This document shows positions 14,534 through 21,680 of a DNA stretch of 21,879 nt, in pieces. The notes under the pieces are model-generated. The model ran no database searches. It had not been told where the DNA came from and worked only from the letters and a program-made list of their open reading frames with translations. The stretch is from COMBO-56-21 sp041494275 (lineage in GTDB: Archaea > Thermoplasmatota > Thermoplasmata > UBA10834), in the NCBI GenBank assembly GCA_041494275.1, contig JBGQAM010000025.1, forward strand, positions 1-21,879. The letters run 5' to 3'. A program made the position numbers and the translations under genes. The stretch's first letter is position 1, and each line of letters opens with the position of its first letter.

Positions 14534-15621
14534 GCGGAGACGTGTGGTCCCCAAAGCACGAGAAGAACGATGTACACCATGTACAAGGAGCCGGAAGCAA
14601 GCATCACCCGATAATCTATCCCGTTCTTGCGCCGGATCGAGTAGTAGAGCCATGCAGAGCTAACGAGGGCTATCAAGATGCTCGCGATGTTTATCGGTTC
14701 TAGTCTCCACTCTGTGAACAGCAGACCCACGCTGACTGGGAAGCTGCTCTGGAAAACCATCGCTCCGGTTATGTTGCCGAATCCAAGCGTGTCCTTTTTC
14801 CGCAAATACCAGATCACGCTGTTGAACTTCTCGGGAAGTTCAGTCGCGATAGGAGCGATCAGAAACATCAGAATGATCGGAGGGATCCCCACGGTGGTCG
14901 CGACATCCGAGACCGAATCGACAAAGAATTTCGCACCAATGATGATGCCGATGAGCGCCCCGATCACTTGTAGGAGGATCATCGTGAAACCGAGATGACC
15001 TTTGCCAGCGTCTCCTCCGAAGGCGCGGCACAGGTAGAGAGCGTTGCAGGTGTTTTCCTTTTCTGTCCTCTCATCCTTCAAGGTTCGGAGGAGATAGACT
15101 CCATACGTGACCATTAGAAGCCCCGCGAATCCATAGTTCAAGTACTTCGTGTCAAAAGAGTGCTGTTGCCCGAGCACGCCAGCAAGAAAGGCTACGCAGT
15201 ACATCGCCATGAAGTATTTCATGTCGCGCTCCGCGTGGTCTTTTCGAAGCTGCAGGCGGGGTTGCCGACGTCCTTTGCTCGAAGCCCACCAGACCGTCAC
15301 ACCACCGATGAACATCGCCAGAGTGCCCAACATGAACGGTGCCCCGAGGATCGCGCCCTCGCCCATCTCCTCGCCTTGCTCGGCAGAGCCGAAGAAGATC
15401 GCAATGAGAGGTACAATGGTCTCTGGCATAGCAGTGCCAACGGCCGCCAGTATGCTTCCAGTGGCAGTCTCGGCCAGACCGAGCCTCATGCCGAGCCATT
15501 CGATCCCGTTGGTGAAGACCTCGCAGCCAATCAGGATGATGAATAGTGAAATGATGAGGGCAAGAACGACTACCAGAGTGACCAAAGGTAGAGCACCGTC
15601 CACCGCCAATTGCTGCAACAT
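14530..15621 (-). CDS. Sodium/calcium exchanger (CaCA) family transporter
   Basis: Membrane transporter of about 363 residues with two inverted halves of roughly five helices. The first alpha repeat contains GSILAAVGTAMPETIVPLIAIFFG (GT..PE), and the second contains FLIAPIATELPEKFNSVIW (.TELPE); both ion-binding glutamates are present. The usual GN..GSN segment after the first repeat is replaced by GAILGAPFML, so this is a divergent branch and the exchanged ion is uncertain. The start is unclear: ATG 15648 and ATG 15621 are in frame, but a TATA-like box (minus-strand CCTTTAAG, 15623-15630) overlaps the latter and would place a leaderless start at the GTG at 15603, directly before the first helix. 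It is divergent from the MFS gene. Confidence 0.85.
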   Translation of the reverse strand: MLQQLAVDGALPLVTLVVVLALIISLFIILIGCEVFTNGIEWLGMRLGLAETATGSILAAVGTAMPETIVPLIAIFFGSAEQGEEMGEGAILGAPFMLGTLAMFIGGVTVWWASSKGRRQPRLQLRKDHAERDMKYFMAMYCVAFLAGVLGQQHSFDTKYLNYGFAGLLMVTYGVYLLRTLKDERTEKENTCNALYLCRAFGGDAGKGHLGFTMILLQVIGALIGIIIGAKFFVDSVSDVATTVGIPPIILMFLIAPIATELPEKFNSVIWYLRKKDTLGFGNITGAMVFQSSFPVSVGLLFTEWRLEPINIASILIALVSSAWLYYSIRRKNGIDYRVMLASGSLYMVYIVLLVLWGPHVSA

Positions 15622-15686
15622 ACTTAAAGGATTCCGAGGCAATCCCATCGCGGAGTCTTGCCTGGATGCCGGATTTTGGGCCGGAA

Positions 15687-15694
15687 ATATTTAA
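15687..15694 (+). promoter_or_regulatory. TATA box of the MFS-rtcA operon
   Basis: ATATTTAA, preceded by purine-rich CCGGAA, is centred about 31 bp before the ATG at 15722. This predicts a transcript that starts a few bases before, or at, the start codon. Confidence 0.6.
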
Positions 15695-15721
15695 GTAGCG
15701 ACAATTGCTGACTTCGAAAGA

Positions 15722-16987
15722 ATGTCCGGGATATTCAAGAGCAAGGGCGTGCGGACTCCTTGGCATCTCAGAGTGCTGTATGTCTCAACTTTTCTCCTGC
15801 GGACTGCTTTCGGGGCCCTCCTGCTTCTGATCTCCGCATATGTCGCTGGCGACCATGGTCTCCTGAACGTCGCGATAATAGCGGTTCCGTATCCGCTGGC
15901 TGAAATGGCGACCGCGAACTATTTCGGGATAGTCTCAGATCGAATCGGAAGGAAATCGATCATTGTCTTCGGAACCGCTCTTGCCGCGATCGTTGTCGCG
16001 ATGTACGCCCTATCTGACAACAGATGGTATCTGGCGACCATGCACGGGATTCACGGTATTGGCGCAGCGGCGACGGTCGCCCCTGCGATTGCAATGATAG
16101 CAGATCATGCTGACAGCCGGGACCGTGGCAGGCAGATGGGATGGTTCGACTACTCTACGTTCATCGGCTACATAATCGGGGCAGTGGTGGGCGGGTTCAT
16201 GGTGGATCTTGTGGACCCGCGCGTGGGGTTCCTCATAGTTGCAGGCATGCTGGCAGTCTCTGCGACAATGCTCTACGCTATGGTCAAGAAGGAACCGGTC
16301 AAGAGGAAGACCGAACGCTACGCGAGCCTGGCGGATCTCAGACGTGTCTTTAAGGTCAGAGAAATCAGGCTCATGTTCCCGATCTGGCTCATAATCGCCA
16401 CGCTTCTCGGCCTTGCGATAACCTATCTGCCCATCATCCTGCTGAATAAGGGGACTCCCGGGGCGACCATAGGCATGATGTTCGCAGCTGCAGGGATCGC
16501 ACTCGGGCTCCTCCAGCCTTTCTGGGGAAAGGTCTCGGATATTGTAGGAAGGATCCCGGTAATGGCATATGGGGTCTTCAGCATCGCTGGAATCGCGGTC
16601 ATGCTGGTGTTCTTCCCCAACGCGGCGTTCTACCAGAACGACACTGGCATCCACTTCAACTGGATAGGAATGATCCCACTTGGGATTCTCGGGCTCGGAG
16701 CCGGTGCCTTCGTTCCGTCCGCACTTGCGCTAATGGCGGATTCCTCCGATGCCGAAAGCTACGGCGCGACGATGGGGCTCTACTCGTTCGCATTGGGCTT
16801 CGGCGCCTTTGTAGCTGAATCCCTTGGGCTCGCGATAATAGTCATAACCGGGAGTGACAGTGCACCTGGATGGATACTTTACTTCGCGGCCGCGCTTGTA
16901 GCTCTGGCCGTTGTGATGATGATAGTCTTCTTCCTGTCCGCAATGCTGACTAGACGCCTGAACAAGGGACGGGCCGACCGCTCATGA
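15722..16987 (+). CDS. Major facilitator superfamily transporter
   Basis: This 421-residue transporter has about 12 predicted helices in two halves. The loop between helices 2 and 3 carries motif A, GIVSDRIGRKS, and the equivalent loop in the second half reads GKVSDIVGRIPV. The helix 4-5 region ATVAPAIAMIADHADSRDRGRQMGWFDYSTFIGYIIGAVVGGFMVD resembles drug or metabolite efflux members. The substrate is not recognisable. The ATG is supported by the TATA box at 15687. Its TGA overlaps the rtcA ATG (ATGA at 16984-16987), so the two are probably translated from one mRNA. Confidence 0.88.
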   Translation: MSGIFKSKGVRTPWHLRVLYVSTFLLRTAFGALLLLISAYVAGDHGLLNVAIIAVPYPLAEMATANYFGIVSDRIGRKSIIVFGTALAAIVVAMYALSDNRWYLATMHGIHGIGAAATVAPAIAMIADHADSRDRGRQMGWFDYSTFIGYIIGAVVGGFMVDLVDPRVGFLIVAGMLAVSATMLYAMVKKEPVKRKTERYASLADLRRVFKVREIRLMFPIWLIIATLLGLAITYLPIILLNKGTPGATIGMMFAAAGIALGLLQPFWGKVSDIVGRIPVMAYGVFSIAGIAVMLVFFPNAAFYQNDTGIHFNWIGMIPLGILGLGAGAFVPSALALMADSSDAESYGATMGLYSFALGFGAFVAESLGLAIIVITGSDSAPGWILYFAAALVALAVVMMIVFFLSAMLTRRLNKGRADRS

Positions 16988-18000
16988 TAGAGATAGACGG
17001 GTCTCACGGTGAGGGCGGGGGACAGATACTCCGCACAGCGATCTCGCTTTCCGCAGTCACGGGGAAAGAGGTCCAGATAAGCAACATACGCGCAGGACGG
17101 CCGAACCCCGGCATTTCGCCCTCACACGTGACGAGCATCGAGGCGGTCGCGGAACTGTGCGACGCCGAGGTGGACGGCCTGTTCGCTGGCTCAACGAAGA
17201 TCGTGTTCAAGCCGGACCAGCTTACAGGCGGGGCATTCGATTTCGATGTCGGAACAGCAGGAAGCATATCACTTGTCGTGCAGAGCTGTCTATTGCCAGC
17301 TGCCATGTCCAAGTCTCGGGTGAACCTTGTCGTCAAGGGAGGCACTGACGTCAAATGGTCACCTCCAATCGATTTCATGAGACTCGTGCACCTTCCGATT
17401 CTAACAAGATTCGGTCCGCTATGCAATCTCGAGATTGACTCGCGTGGATTCTATCCAGAAGGCGGAGGAGAGGTGTCCGTAGAGGTATCGCCTGTGACCA
17501 GACTCTCTGGTCTGGACCTTGGCGAACGAGGCGATGTCCTGTCGATCGATGGCTGTGCATACGCTCAGAATCTTCCTGAGCACGTAACGTCCCGGATGAG
17601 ACACTCCGTTCAGAAGAACATGCTCGATTTCAGGAATATCAGGATTGACTCGGACATCAGACAGGGTCGCAGCACAGGTGCGGGAATTGTGCTGGCTGCG
17701 ACATGCGAGAACTCCATAATTGGAGAATCCGCCCTGGGAGCGAAGGGCGTCAAGTCGGAGGTTCTCGGAGATGATTGCTCATCCGACCTCAAAGAAACGC
17801 TTCTCTCCGGAGCATCGGTGGACCAACACATGCTGGATCAAATACTGCCGTACATGGCTTTGGCGGAAGGCAAGTCCCGGGTACTGGCCGAGGAGTTGAC
17901 AAGCCATGCGGAGACGAATATCTGGGTAATTGAGAAGTTCGTCGGGAAGAGATTCTCAGTCAAAGAGAAGAAAGGTCTGACAGAAATCTCCATCGCCTAG
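16984..18000 (+). CDS. rtcA: RNA 3'-terminal phosphate cyclase
   Basis: RtcA (338 residues) converts RNA 3'-phosphate ends to 2',3'-cyclic phosphates using ATP, through an enzyme-AMP intermediate on histidine. The N-terminus IDGSHGEGGGQILRTAISLSAVTGKEVQI is the strong family signature, GFYPEGGGEVSVEV is the central one, and the nucleophile is His282 in SVDQHMLDQILPYMALA. Length is normal for the family. It is coupled by a 4-bp overlap to the upstream MFS gene; no rtcB or repair-related gene is adjacent. Its TAG shares CTAG with the convergent PAC2 gene stop. Confidence 0.95.
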   Translation: MIEIDGSHGEGGGQILRTAISLSAVTGKEVQISNIRAGRPNPGISPSHVTSIEAVAELCDAEVDGLFAGSTKIVFKPDQLTGGAFDFDVGTAGSISLVVQSCLLPAAMSKSRVNLVVKGGTDVKWSPPIDFMRLVHLPILTRFGPLCNLEIDSRGFYPEGGGEVSVEVSPVTRLSGLDLGERGDVLSIDGCAYAQNLPEHVTSRMRHSVQKNMLDFRNIRIDSDIRQGRSTGAGIVLAATCENSIIGESALGAKGVKSEVLGDDCSSDLKETLLSGASVDQHMLDQILPYMALAEGKSRVLAEELTSHAETNIWVIEKFVGKRFSVKEKKGLTEISIA

Positions 18001-18767
18001 CCGTACATGGCCGGCCTGGGCGCTCCCTTGTCATCCTTCTTGACCACGGCTTGTTTCTGTATCTCTTTTATGTGCGTCTCTATCCGCTGAGCCTCCTCGA
18101 ACAGAGGTTTCGCGTCGAAATCGATTCCGAGCAGGATATCGTCGATAGCTTCGAGGACGAGCGCTGCCGCCTTCGCATCTGGGAAGTCTGGATGGGCCTC
18201 AGCTAGGAGAGTCATCACGTCGAAATCGCGCTTCCTGCCCTCATTGAGGAGAACGCCCGCGATGCCTGAGATGACTCCCTCTTCGAACGATTGTATCCCA
18301 TGCTGCTTCAACAATTCCCTGGCCCTCTGCGTGCTCGCGATTCCGAAAACCACATCGGAAATCTCAGCGCTGTCCCTCAACTCTGGGTCCACAACGAGCC
18401 CTTCAGGAGATACTATCATCTTGCATTTCTGCTCCTCGGCCCAGTCGACGAGCGTATAGGCTATAGGCCTTATGAGGTTCGGTGGCGCCTGGAACTCCGA
18501 TATGAAGGTGACTATCTGATCTCCCGTCTTGCCTTTCTTGCCCGCGTAGATCCTCACTGGACTTAGTGGTGTCGCGTCACGGACCAGCGAGACCGTCGGG
18601 AAGTGAATGGAATCCATGATTCCTATGTTTTCCATGTCCAGAATTTTGATCAGGTAGTTGGCAGCGATGGAACTCACAAGACCCACGCTCGGAAATCCGT
18701 CTATTATCGTGGCTCCCTTGAGATCCACACGCTTGAACTCGTGTATTACTACGTCGTTCCTGTCCAT
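17997..18767 (-). CDS. PAC2-family proteasome assembly chaperone homologue
   Basis: The product is 256 residues and is homologous to eukaryotic PAC2 and the archaeal PbaA/PbaB proteins, which bind the 20S proteasome or aid its assembly and activation. The family core is visible in ATIIDGFPSVGLVSSIAANYLI, the SIHFPTVSLVRDATPLSPVRIY stretch, and VISGIAGVLLNEGRKRDFDVMTLLAEAHPDFPDAKAAALVLEAI. A charged helix (FEEAQRIETHIKEIQKQ) and a flexible linker lead to the final three residues Met-Tyr-Gly, which fit the hydrophobic-Tyr-X tail used by proteasome activators to dock into the alpha ring. The minus-strand TATA (TTATATG, 18791-18797) is 24-30 bp before the ATG, suggesting a leaderless mRNA. Confidence 0.88.
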   Translation of the reverse strand: MDRNDVVIHEFKRVDLKGATIIDGFPSVGLVSSIAANYLIKILDMENIGIMDSIHFPTVSLVRDATPLSPVRIYAGKKGKTGDQIVTFISEFQAPPNLIRPIAYTLVDWAEEQKCKMIVSPEGLVVDPELRDSAEISDVVFGIASTQRARELLKQHGIQSFEEGVISGIAGVLLNEGRKRDFDVMTLLAEAHPDFPDAKAAALVLEAIDDILLGIDFDAKPLFEEAQRIETHIKEIQKQAVVKKDDKGAPRPAMYG

Positions 18768-18790
18768 CGTTGCCCAAATGAGATGCTCCG

Positions 18791-18797
18791 CATATAA
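18791..18797 (-). promoter_or_regulatory. TATA box of the PAC2 gene
   Basis: The minus strand reads TTATATG at this point, about 27 bp upstream of the ATG at 18767. The 142-bp divergent spacer shows no equally clear box for the riboflavin reductase gene on the other strand. Confidence 0.6.
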
Positions 18798-18909
18798 GTC
18801 TTAGGAAACGAAAATTACTGGATAGGCTGCATGGAAGACTCGCGCTCGTACTGACTCGGATGTCCCGAAAGTTTCTTACCTGAGCGCAACATGCTAACCT
18901 TCGGTCACA

Positions 18910-19542
18910 TTGAAAGTAGTTGTGAATTGCGCGATGTCAGCGGACGGGAAGATCGCGCTCAGAACCAGGCGACAGACCCAAATCTCCAACGAGGAGGACA
19001 AGAGAAGGGTCCACAGACTTAGGAATTCCTCGGATGCCATTCTGGTTGGGGTGGAGACTGTGATCGCTGACAATCCGAAGCTGACAGTCAATCCGAAGTA
19101 CGTAAAAAGGCCGCGGCATCCTTTGCGGATCGTGCTCGATTCGAAGGGAAGGACCCCCAAGAACGCGCTTGTCCTGGATGGAACCTCAAAGACTCTGATA
19201 GTCACGAACGAGAAGTGCAAGAAGGTCTTCCCCAATGCGACGACGGCGAGATGCGGGAACCAAGAGGTAGATCTGAAGAAGCTGATGAGAATCCTCGAGA
19301 AGAGGGGGACCGGGATTCTCTTGGTCGAGGGTGGCTCAAAGGTGATATGGTCGTTCTTGCGATCCAGGATTGCGGATGAGGTCAACATCTTCGTTGGCAG
19401 CATGGTGATCGGAGGGGAGACATCGCCCACACCGGCTGGAGGAGCCGGGGCTGAGACCGAGAAGGCGATCGTCGCGCTGGAGCTCAAGAGGATGAAGACC
19501 GTTGGAAACGGCGTCCTGCTCACCTACGAGGTGGTCAAGTGA
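18910..19542 (+). CDS. Riboflavin biosynthesis pyrimidine reductase (RibD C-terminal-like, archaeal)
   Basis: Stand-alone reductase of 210 residues corresponding to archaeal 2,5-diamino-6-ribosylamino-4(3H)-pyrimidinone 5'-phosphate reductase, which uses NAD(P)H to reduce the ribosyl chain to ribityl in riboflavin and F420 precursor synthesis. The fold is DHFR-like: VVVNCAMSADGKIALRTR at the N-terminus, DAILVGVETVIADNPKLTV, and the cofactor-binding TGILLVEGGSKVIWSFL, then DEVNIFVGSMVIGGETSPTP. No deaminase domain is fused, as usual in Archaea. The start is a TTG chosen because the family begins MK(V)VVNxAMS; no Shine-Dalgarno sequence is visible. Its TGA overlaps the next gene's GTG. Confidence 0.9.
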   Translation: MKVVVNCAMSADGKIALRTRRQTQISNEEDKRRVHRLRNSSDAILVGVETVIADNPKLTVNPKYVKRPRHPLRIVLDSKGRTPKNALVLDGTSKTLIVTNEKCKKVFPNATTARCGNQEVDLKKLMRILEKRGTGILLVEGGSKVIWSFLRSRIADEVNIFVGSMVIGGETSPTPAGGAGAETEKAIVALELKRMKTVGNGVLLTYEVVK

Positions 19543-20003
19543 CCGAGGAAGGGGGCACCCCCAGGTTCGTCGCGGATCACATGCTGGGATCGCTGGCGCG
19601 GTGGCTCAGAATCATGGGATATGACACAGTCTACGACAAGAGTCTGGACGACCCTGGGATTGCCAACCTGGCGAGAGCCGAGAGCAGGTTTATCCTGACA
19701 AGGGACAGGGAGCTTGCCAAGGAACCTGGCGCACTTATGATCGAGGCGGATGACCTCGATTTGCAGCTCAAGGCAATAGCTGAGAAGTACGGACTGAAGT
19801 TCCATGACGATCTGATCAGATGCTCGGCCTGTAACGGAGAATTGGCAGACCTGGACAAAGCGCTGGCGAAGGAGTCCGTACCAGAGGGCGCGTTCGAGAA
19901 CAACGAGAGATTCTGGAAATGCTCGAAGTGCGGGAAGGTATACTGGAAGGGCACGCACTGGCACGGCATAATGGACAGGTTCCGCAGGCTCAGCCTAGTT
20001 TAG
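19539..20003 (+). CDS. Mut7-C RNase domain protein with zinc ribbon
   Basis: This 154-residue protein has an N-terminal PIN-like Mut7-C domain: RFVADHMLGSLARWLRIMGYDTVYD with the first acidic residue, and FILTRDRELAK with the second acidic pair. A C-terminal zinc ribbon follows, RCSACNGEL...WKCSKCGKVYWKGTHW. The family is predicted to be a ribonuclease from its PIN-like fold; the cellular RNA target is not known. The GTG start overlaps the riboflavin reductase stop by 4 bp (GTGA at 19539-19542), pointing to translational coupling. It converges on the next gene with a 14-bp overlap. Confidence 0.88.
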   Translation: MTEEGGTPRFVADHMLGSLARWLRIMGYDTVYDKSLDDPGIANLARAESRFILTRDRELAKEPGALMIEADDLDLQLKAIAEKYGLKFHDDLIRCSACNGELADLDKALAKESVPEGAFENNERFWKCSKCGKVYWKGTHWHGIMDRFRRLSLV

Positions 20004-20949
20004 TCTCGGGAGCCTGCTTGACCCCGTGAAGATGCTCGCTTATTATCTTGCCACTGGAAGAGTTGACTATCATCGCACCTCCCCTGCCTTCGACGCACCA
20101 GACCGGCAGGTACACGAGCCCCTTCGACTCGATGAGCATCGAGTCCTTCTGGGTCTTCTTCCGTTCGATTATCTCTGAGTGCCCGAAATCCTGGACGGTC
20201 TCCACATGGGATTTGTGTTCGCGTTCGATTAGGTCCTGTGCAATCTGCTTCGCGGTTTCGTAGTCGATCTTCGGCTCACGCTTCGAATGCGGCAGGTCGA
20301 TGGAATCCACGAGTTCGAATCCCCATCTCCAAGTCTCGACACGACTCGTGAGCGCGTTAACGGCCGCGATTCCCGCTTTCTGCTTTCCGCCTTCGAGGTT
20401 CAAGACGAAATGAAACAGATAGTGTGGGACCAGCTCGAGGTCGAACTTGTAGCCCTGGACCTCGTGCCTGGCCAGGTACTTCACGTCTTCGAGTGTGATG
20501 ATAGGTCTTACTATCCTTTCTGTGCGCTCCTCGGAGCTCTCGACTATGATTGGGATAGCCTGGTCAGGGGGCTCTGACATCCTCTCAGGGACATCATCCG
20601 ACACTATCTCGTCAATCAGACTCCTGCCCCTGCTGTTGCCAACGGTCTCGAGTTGCAGGTTGCCGATCTCGTGCTCTATCTCCTCCCTACCCCAGTAGTG
20701 TATGTCGCTCTGCTGAAGATATGACTGAACACTCTCGTCGATCTTGCCGAGCGATGCCACTACCTTCCTGCCTGAGAATTCTGACACGTTCTTGACGAAA
20801 TCCTGGACGTCGTCGATGAGCATGTCGCTAGCAGCCATTATAACGACGGAGGTGTCGTCGCGCTTCCCATAGAGGTATCCATCCCTCTCTTGCACAGAGA
20901 AGTCGCGCGATTCGAGGATCTGGACCATGTAGTCCTTTAGAGTGGACAA
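19990..20949 (-). CDS. Uncharacterised protein with nuclease-like-fold N-terminus
   Basis: The product is about 319 residues. Residues 1-100 (LKDYMVQILESRDFSVQERDGYLYGKRDD..., then SDIHYWGREEIEHEIGN) look like the restriction-endonuclease-like fold of several archaeal proteins, in particular the final W(D/G)RE.(L/I)E..IG pattern. A clear PD-(D/E)XK catalytic set is not visible, so it may be inactive. An acidic linker (about 105-150) precedes a domain (about 150-319) that I do not recognise, with ITLEDVKYLARHEVQGYKFDLELVPHYLFHF and a terminal GLVYLPVWCVEGRGGAMIVNSSSGKIISEH. No membrane segment is present. The TTG at 20949 is chosen because a TATA-like box lies 35 bp upstream; ATG 20928 is an alternative. 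Confidence 0.65.
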   Translation of the reverse strand: MSTLKDYMVQILESRDFSVQERDGYLYGKRDDTSVVIMAASDMLIDDVQDFVKNVSEFSGRKVVASLGKIDESVQSYLQQSDIHYWGREEIEHEIGNLQLETVGNSRGRSLIDEIVSDDVPERMSEPPDQAIPIIVESSEERTERIVRPIITLEDVKYLARHEVQGYKFDLELVPHYLFHFVLNLEGGKQKAGIAAVNALTSRVETWRWGFELVDSIDLPHSKREPKIDYETAKQIAQDLIEREHKSHVETVQDFGHSEIIERKKTQKDSMLIESKGLVYLPVWCVEGRGGAMIVNSSSGKIISEHLHGVKQAPETKLG

Positions 20950-20980
20950 GCGAGCCCCTACACCAGAATGTGAGCGGCCC

Positions 20981-20988
20981 ATAAAAGA
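20981..20988 (-). promoter_or_regulatory. TATA-like box of the nuclease-fold gene
   Basis: The minus strand reads CTTTTATG. Transcription would begin near 20958, just before the proposed TTG start at 20949 and well inside the longer open frame to 21084, which argues against that longer frame. Confidence 0.45.
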
Positions 20989-21019
20989 CTTCTCAACTGA
21001 CTGGCTCGCCGTCGCAAGG

Positions 21020-21027
21020 TTAATATG
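21020..21027 (+). promoter_or_regulatory. TATA-like box of the DUF131 gene
   Basis: The plus strand reads GTTAATATGG around this position. The predicted transcription start near 21048 leaves a short leader that contains AGGAGGT at 21061-21067. Confidence 0.4.
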
Positions 21028-21068
21028 GCAAGGCAGACTGTTAATGAAATCGCATCTCGAAGGAGGTC

Positions 21069-21479
21069 TTGCGCCTGAGGCCAATCATCTGGTTTCCGAT
21101 TGCCGTGTTCGTGTCTGGCATAGCGTGCGTCGCGGCTGCCGTTGCGGGTGGCGAGGCGGACGTCCGCCTGTTCCTGATATTCCCTGTTTTCAGCGGTTCC
21201 AGCTGGCTGTTCATCCTCGGCACCTTGCTCATCGTCCTCAGCTTCTTCGTAAGCTTCGCGATGATTGCCACAGGAGGAACGGAGGCTGACCGATTTCAGC
21301 CCGGAAGCGTGGAGCATCCTTCTCCAGCAACCACTCGGAGAAAGACAACCTTTGGAGGCGTTGTTCTAGTCGGACCGATACCGATTGTGTTTGCGTCGAG
21401 CAAGAACATGGCTATCTTCATGCTGATTATCGGCATCGCGCTGGCGGTGGTATTCCTAGGAGCTCTTCTTGTTCTCTGA
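21069..21479 (+). CDS. DUF131 (TIGR00304) family membrane protein
   Basis: Small archaeal membrane protein of 136 residues. Two hydrophobic segments lie near residues 5-27 and 45-68, and a third lies at 113-136. The family signature FGGVVLVGPIPIVFASS stands just before the last helix. Function is unknown. Initiation is odd: the strong Shine-Dalgarno AGGAGGT (21061-21067) is only one base from the TTG at 21069, while a CTG at 21075 would have ideal spacing. An in-frame stop at 21045-21047 bars a longer protein. Its 3' end overlaps the convergent 73-residue gene by 24 bp. Confidence 0.8.
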   Translation: MRLRPIIWFPIAVFVSGIACVAAAVAGGEADVRLFLIFPVFSGSSWLFILGTLLIVLSFFVSFAMIATGGTEADRFQPGSVEHPSPATTRRKTTFGGVVLVGPIPIVFASSKNMAIFMLIIGIALAVVFLGALLVL

Positions 21480-21677
21480 TACTAGGCTCTTTGCGATGTC
21501 TTCGGGATCCAACTGCCCTTTCTCGGCTAGCTCCCTGAGCTCGCTCGTGATCTTGATGTAGACTCCAAAATCAAGGTTGTTCCTTCTCACGGCCTTGCCG
21601 ATGGCTCTTTCCAGGGTCTCCTTCCGCTGCTTGCTCGCCAAGGCTTCCCTGAGGATGTCCAGGAGCGCTGGCTCCAT
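21456..21677 (-). CDS. Small helical protein, 73 residues, function unknown
   Basis: The product begins MEPALLDILREALASKQRKETLERAIGKAVRRNNLDFGVYIKITSELRELAEKG. It is charged and helix-rich, with no cysteine, membrane segment or known motif. It follows the GMP synthase amidotransferase gene with only three bases between stop and ATG, so it is almost certainly in the same transcript. Whether it has a role in purine synthesis cannot be told. I do not recognise a family. Confidence 0.65.
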   Translation of the reverse strand: MEPALLDILREALASKQRKETLERAIGKAVRRNNLDFGVYIKITSELRELAEKGQLDPEDIAKSLVSENKKSS

Positions 21678-21680
21678 GGC

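Noticed and set aside
16010..16654. Minus-strand frame (214 codons) opposite the MFS gene
   Set aside because: Its His/Arg/Glu-rich composition is the usual antisense image of a membrane protein gene.
18894..19523. Minus-strand frame (209 codons) opposite the riboflavin reductase
   Set aside because: Serine/threonine/phenylalanine-rich antisense translation of a conserved gene; no start signals.
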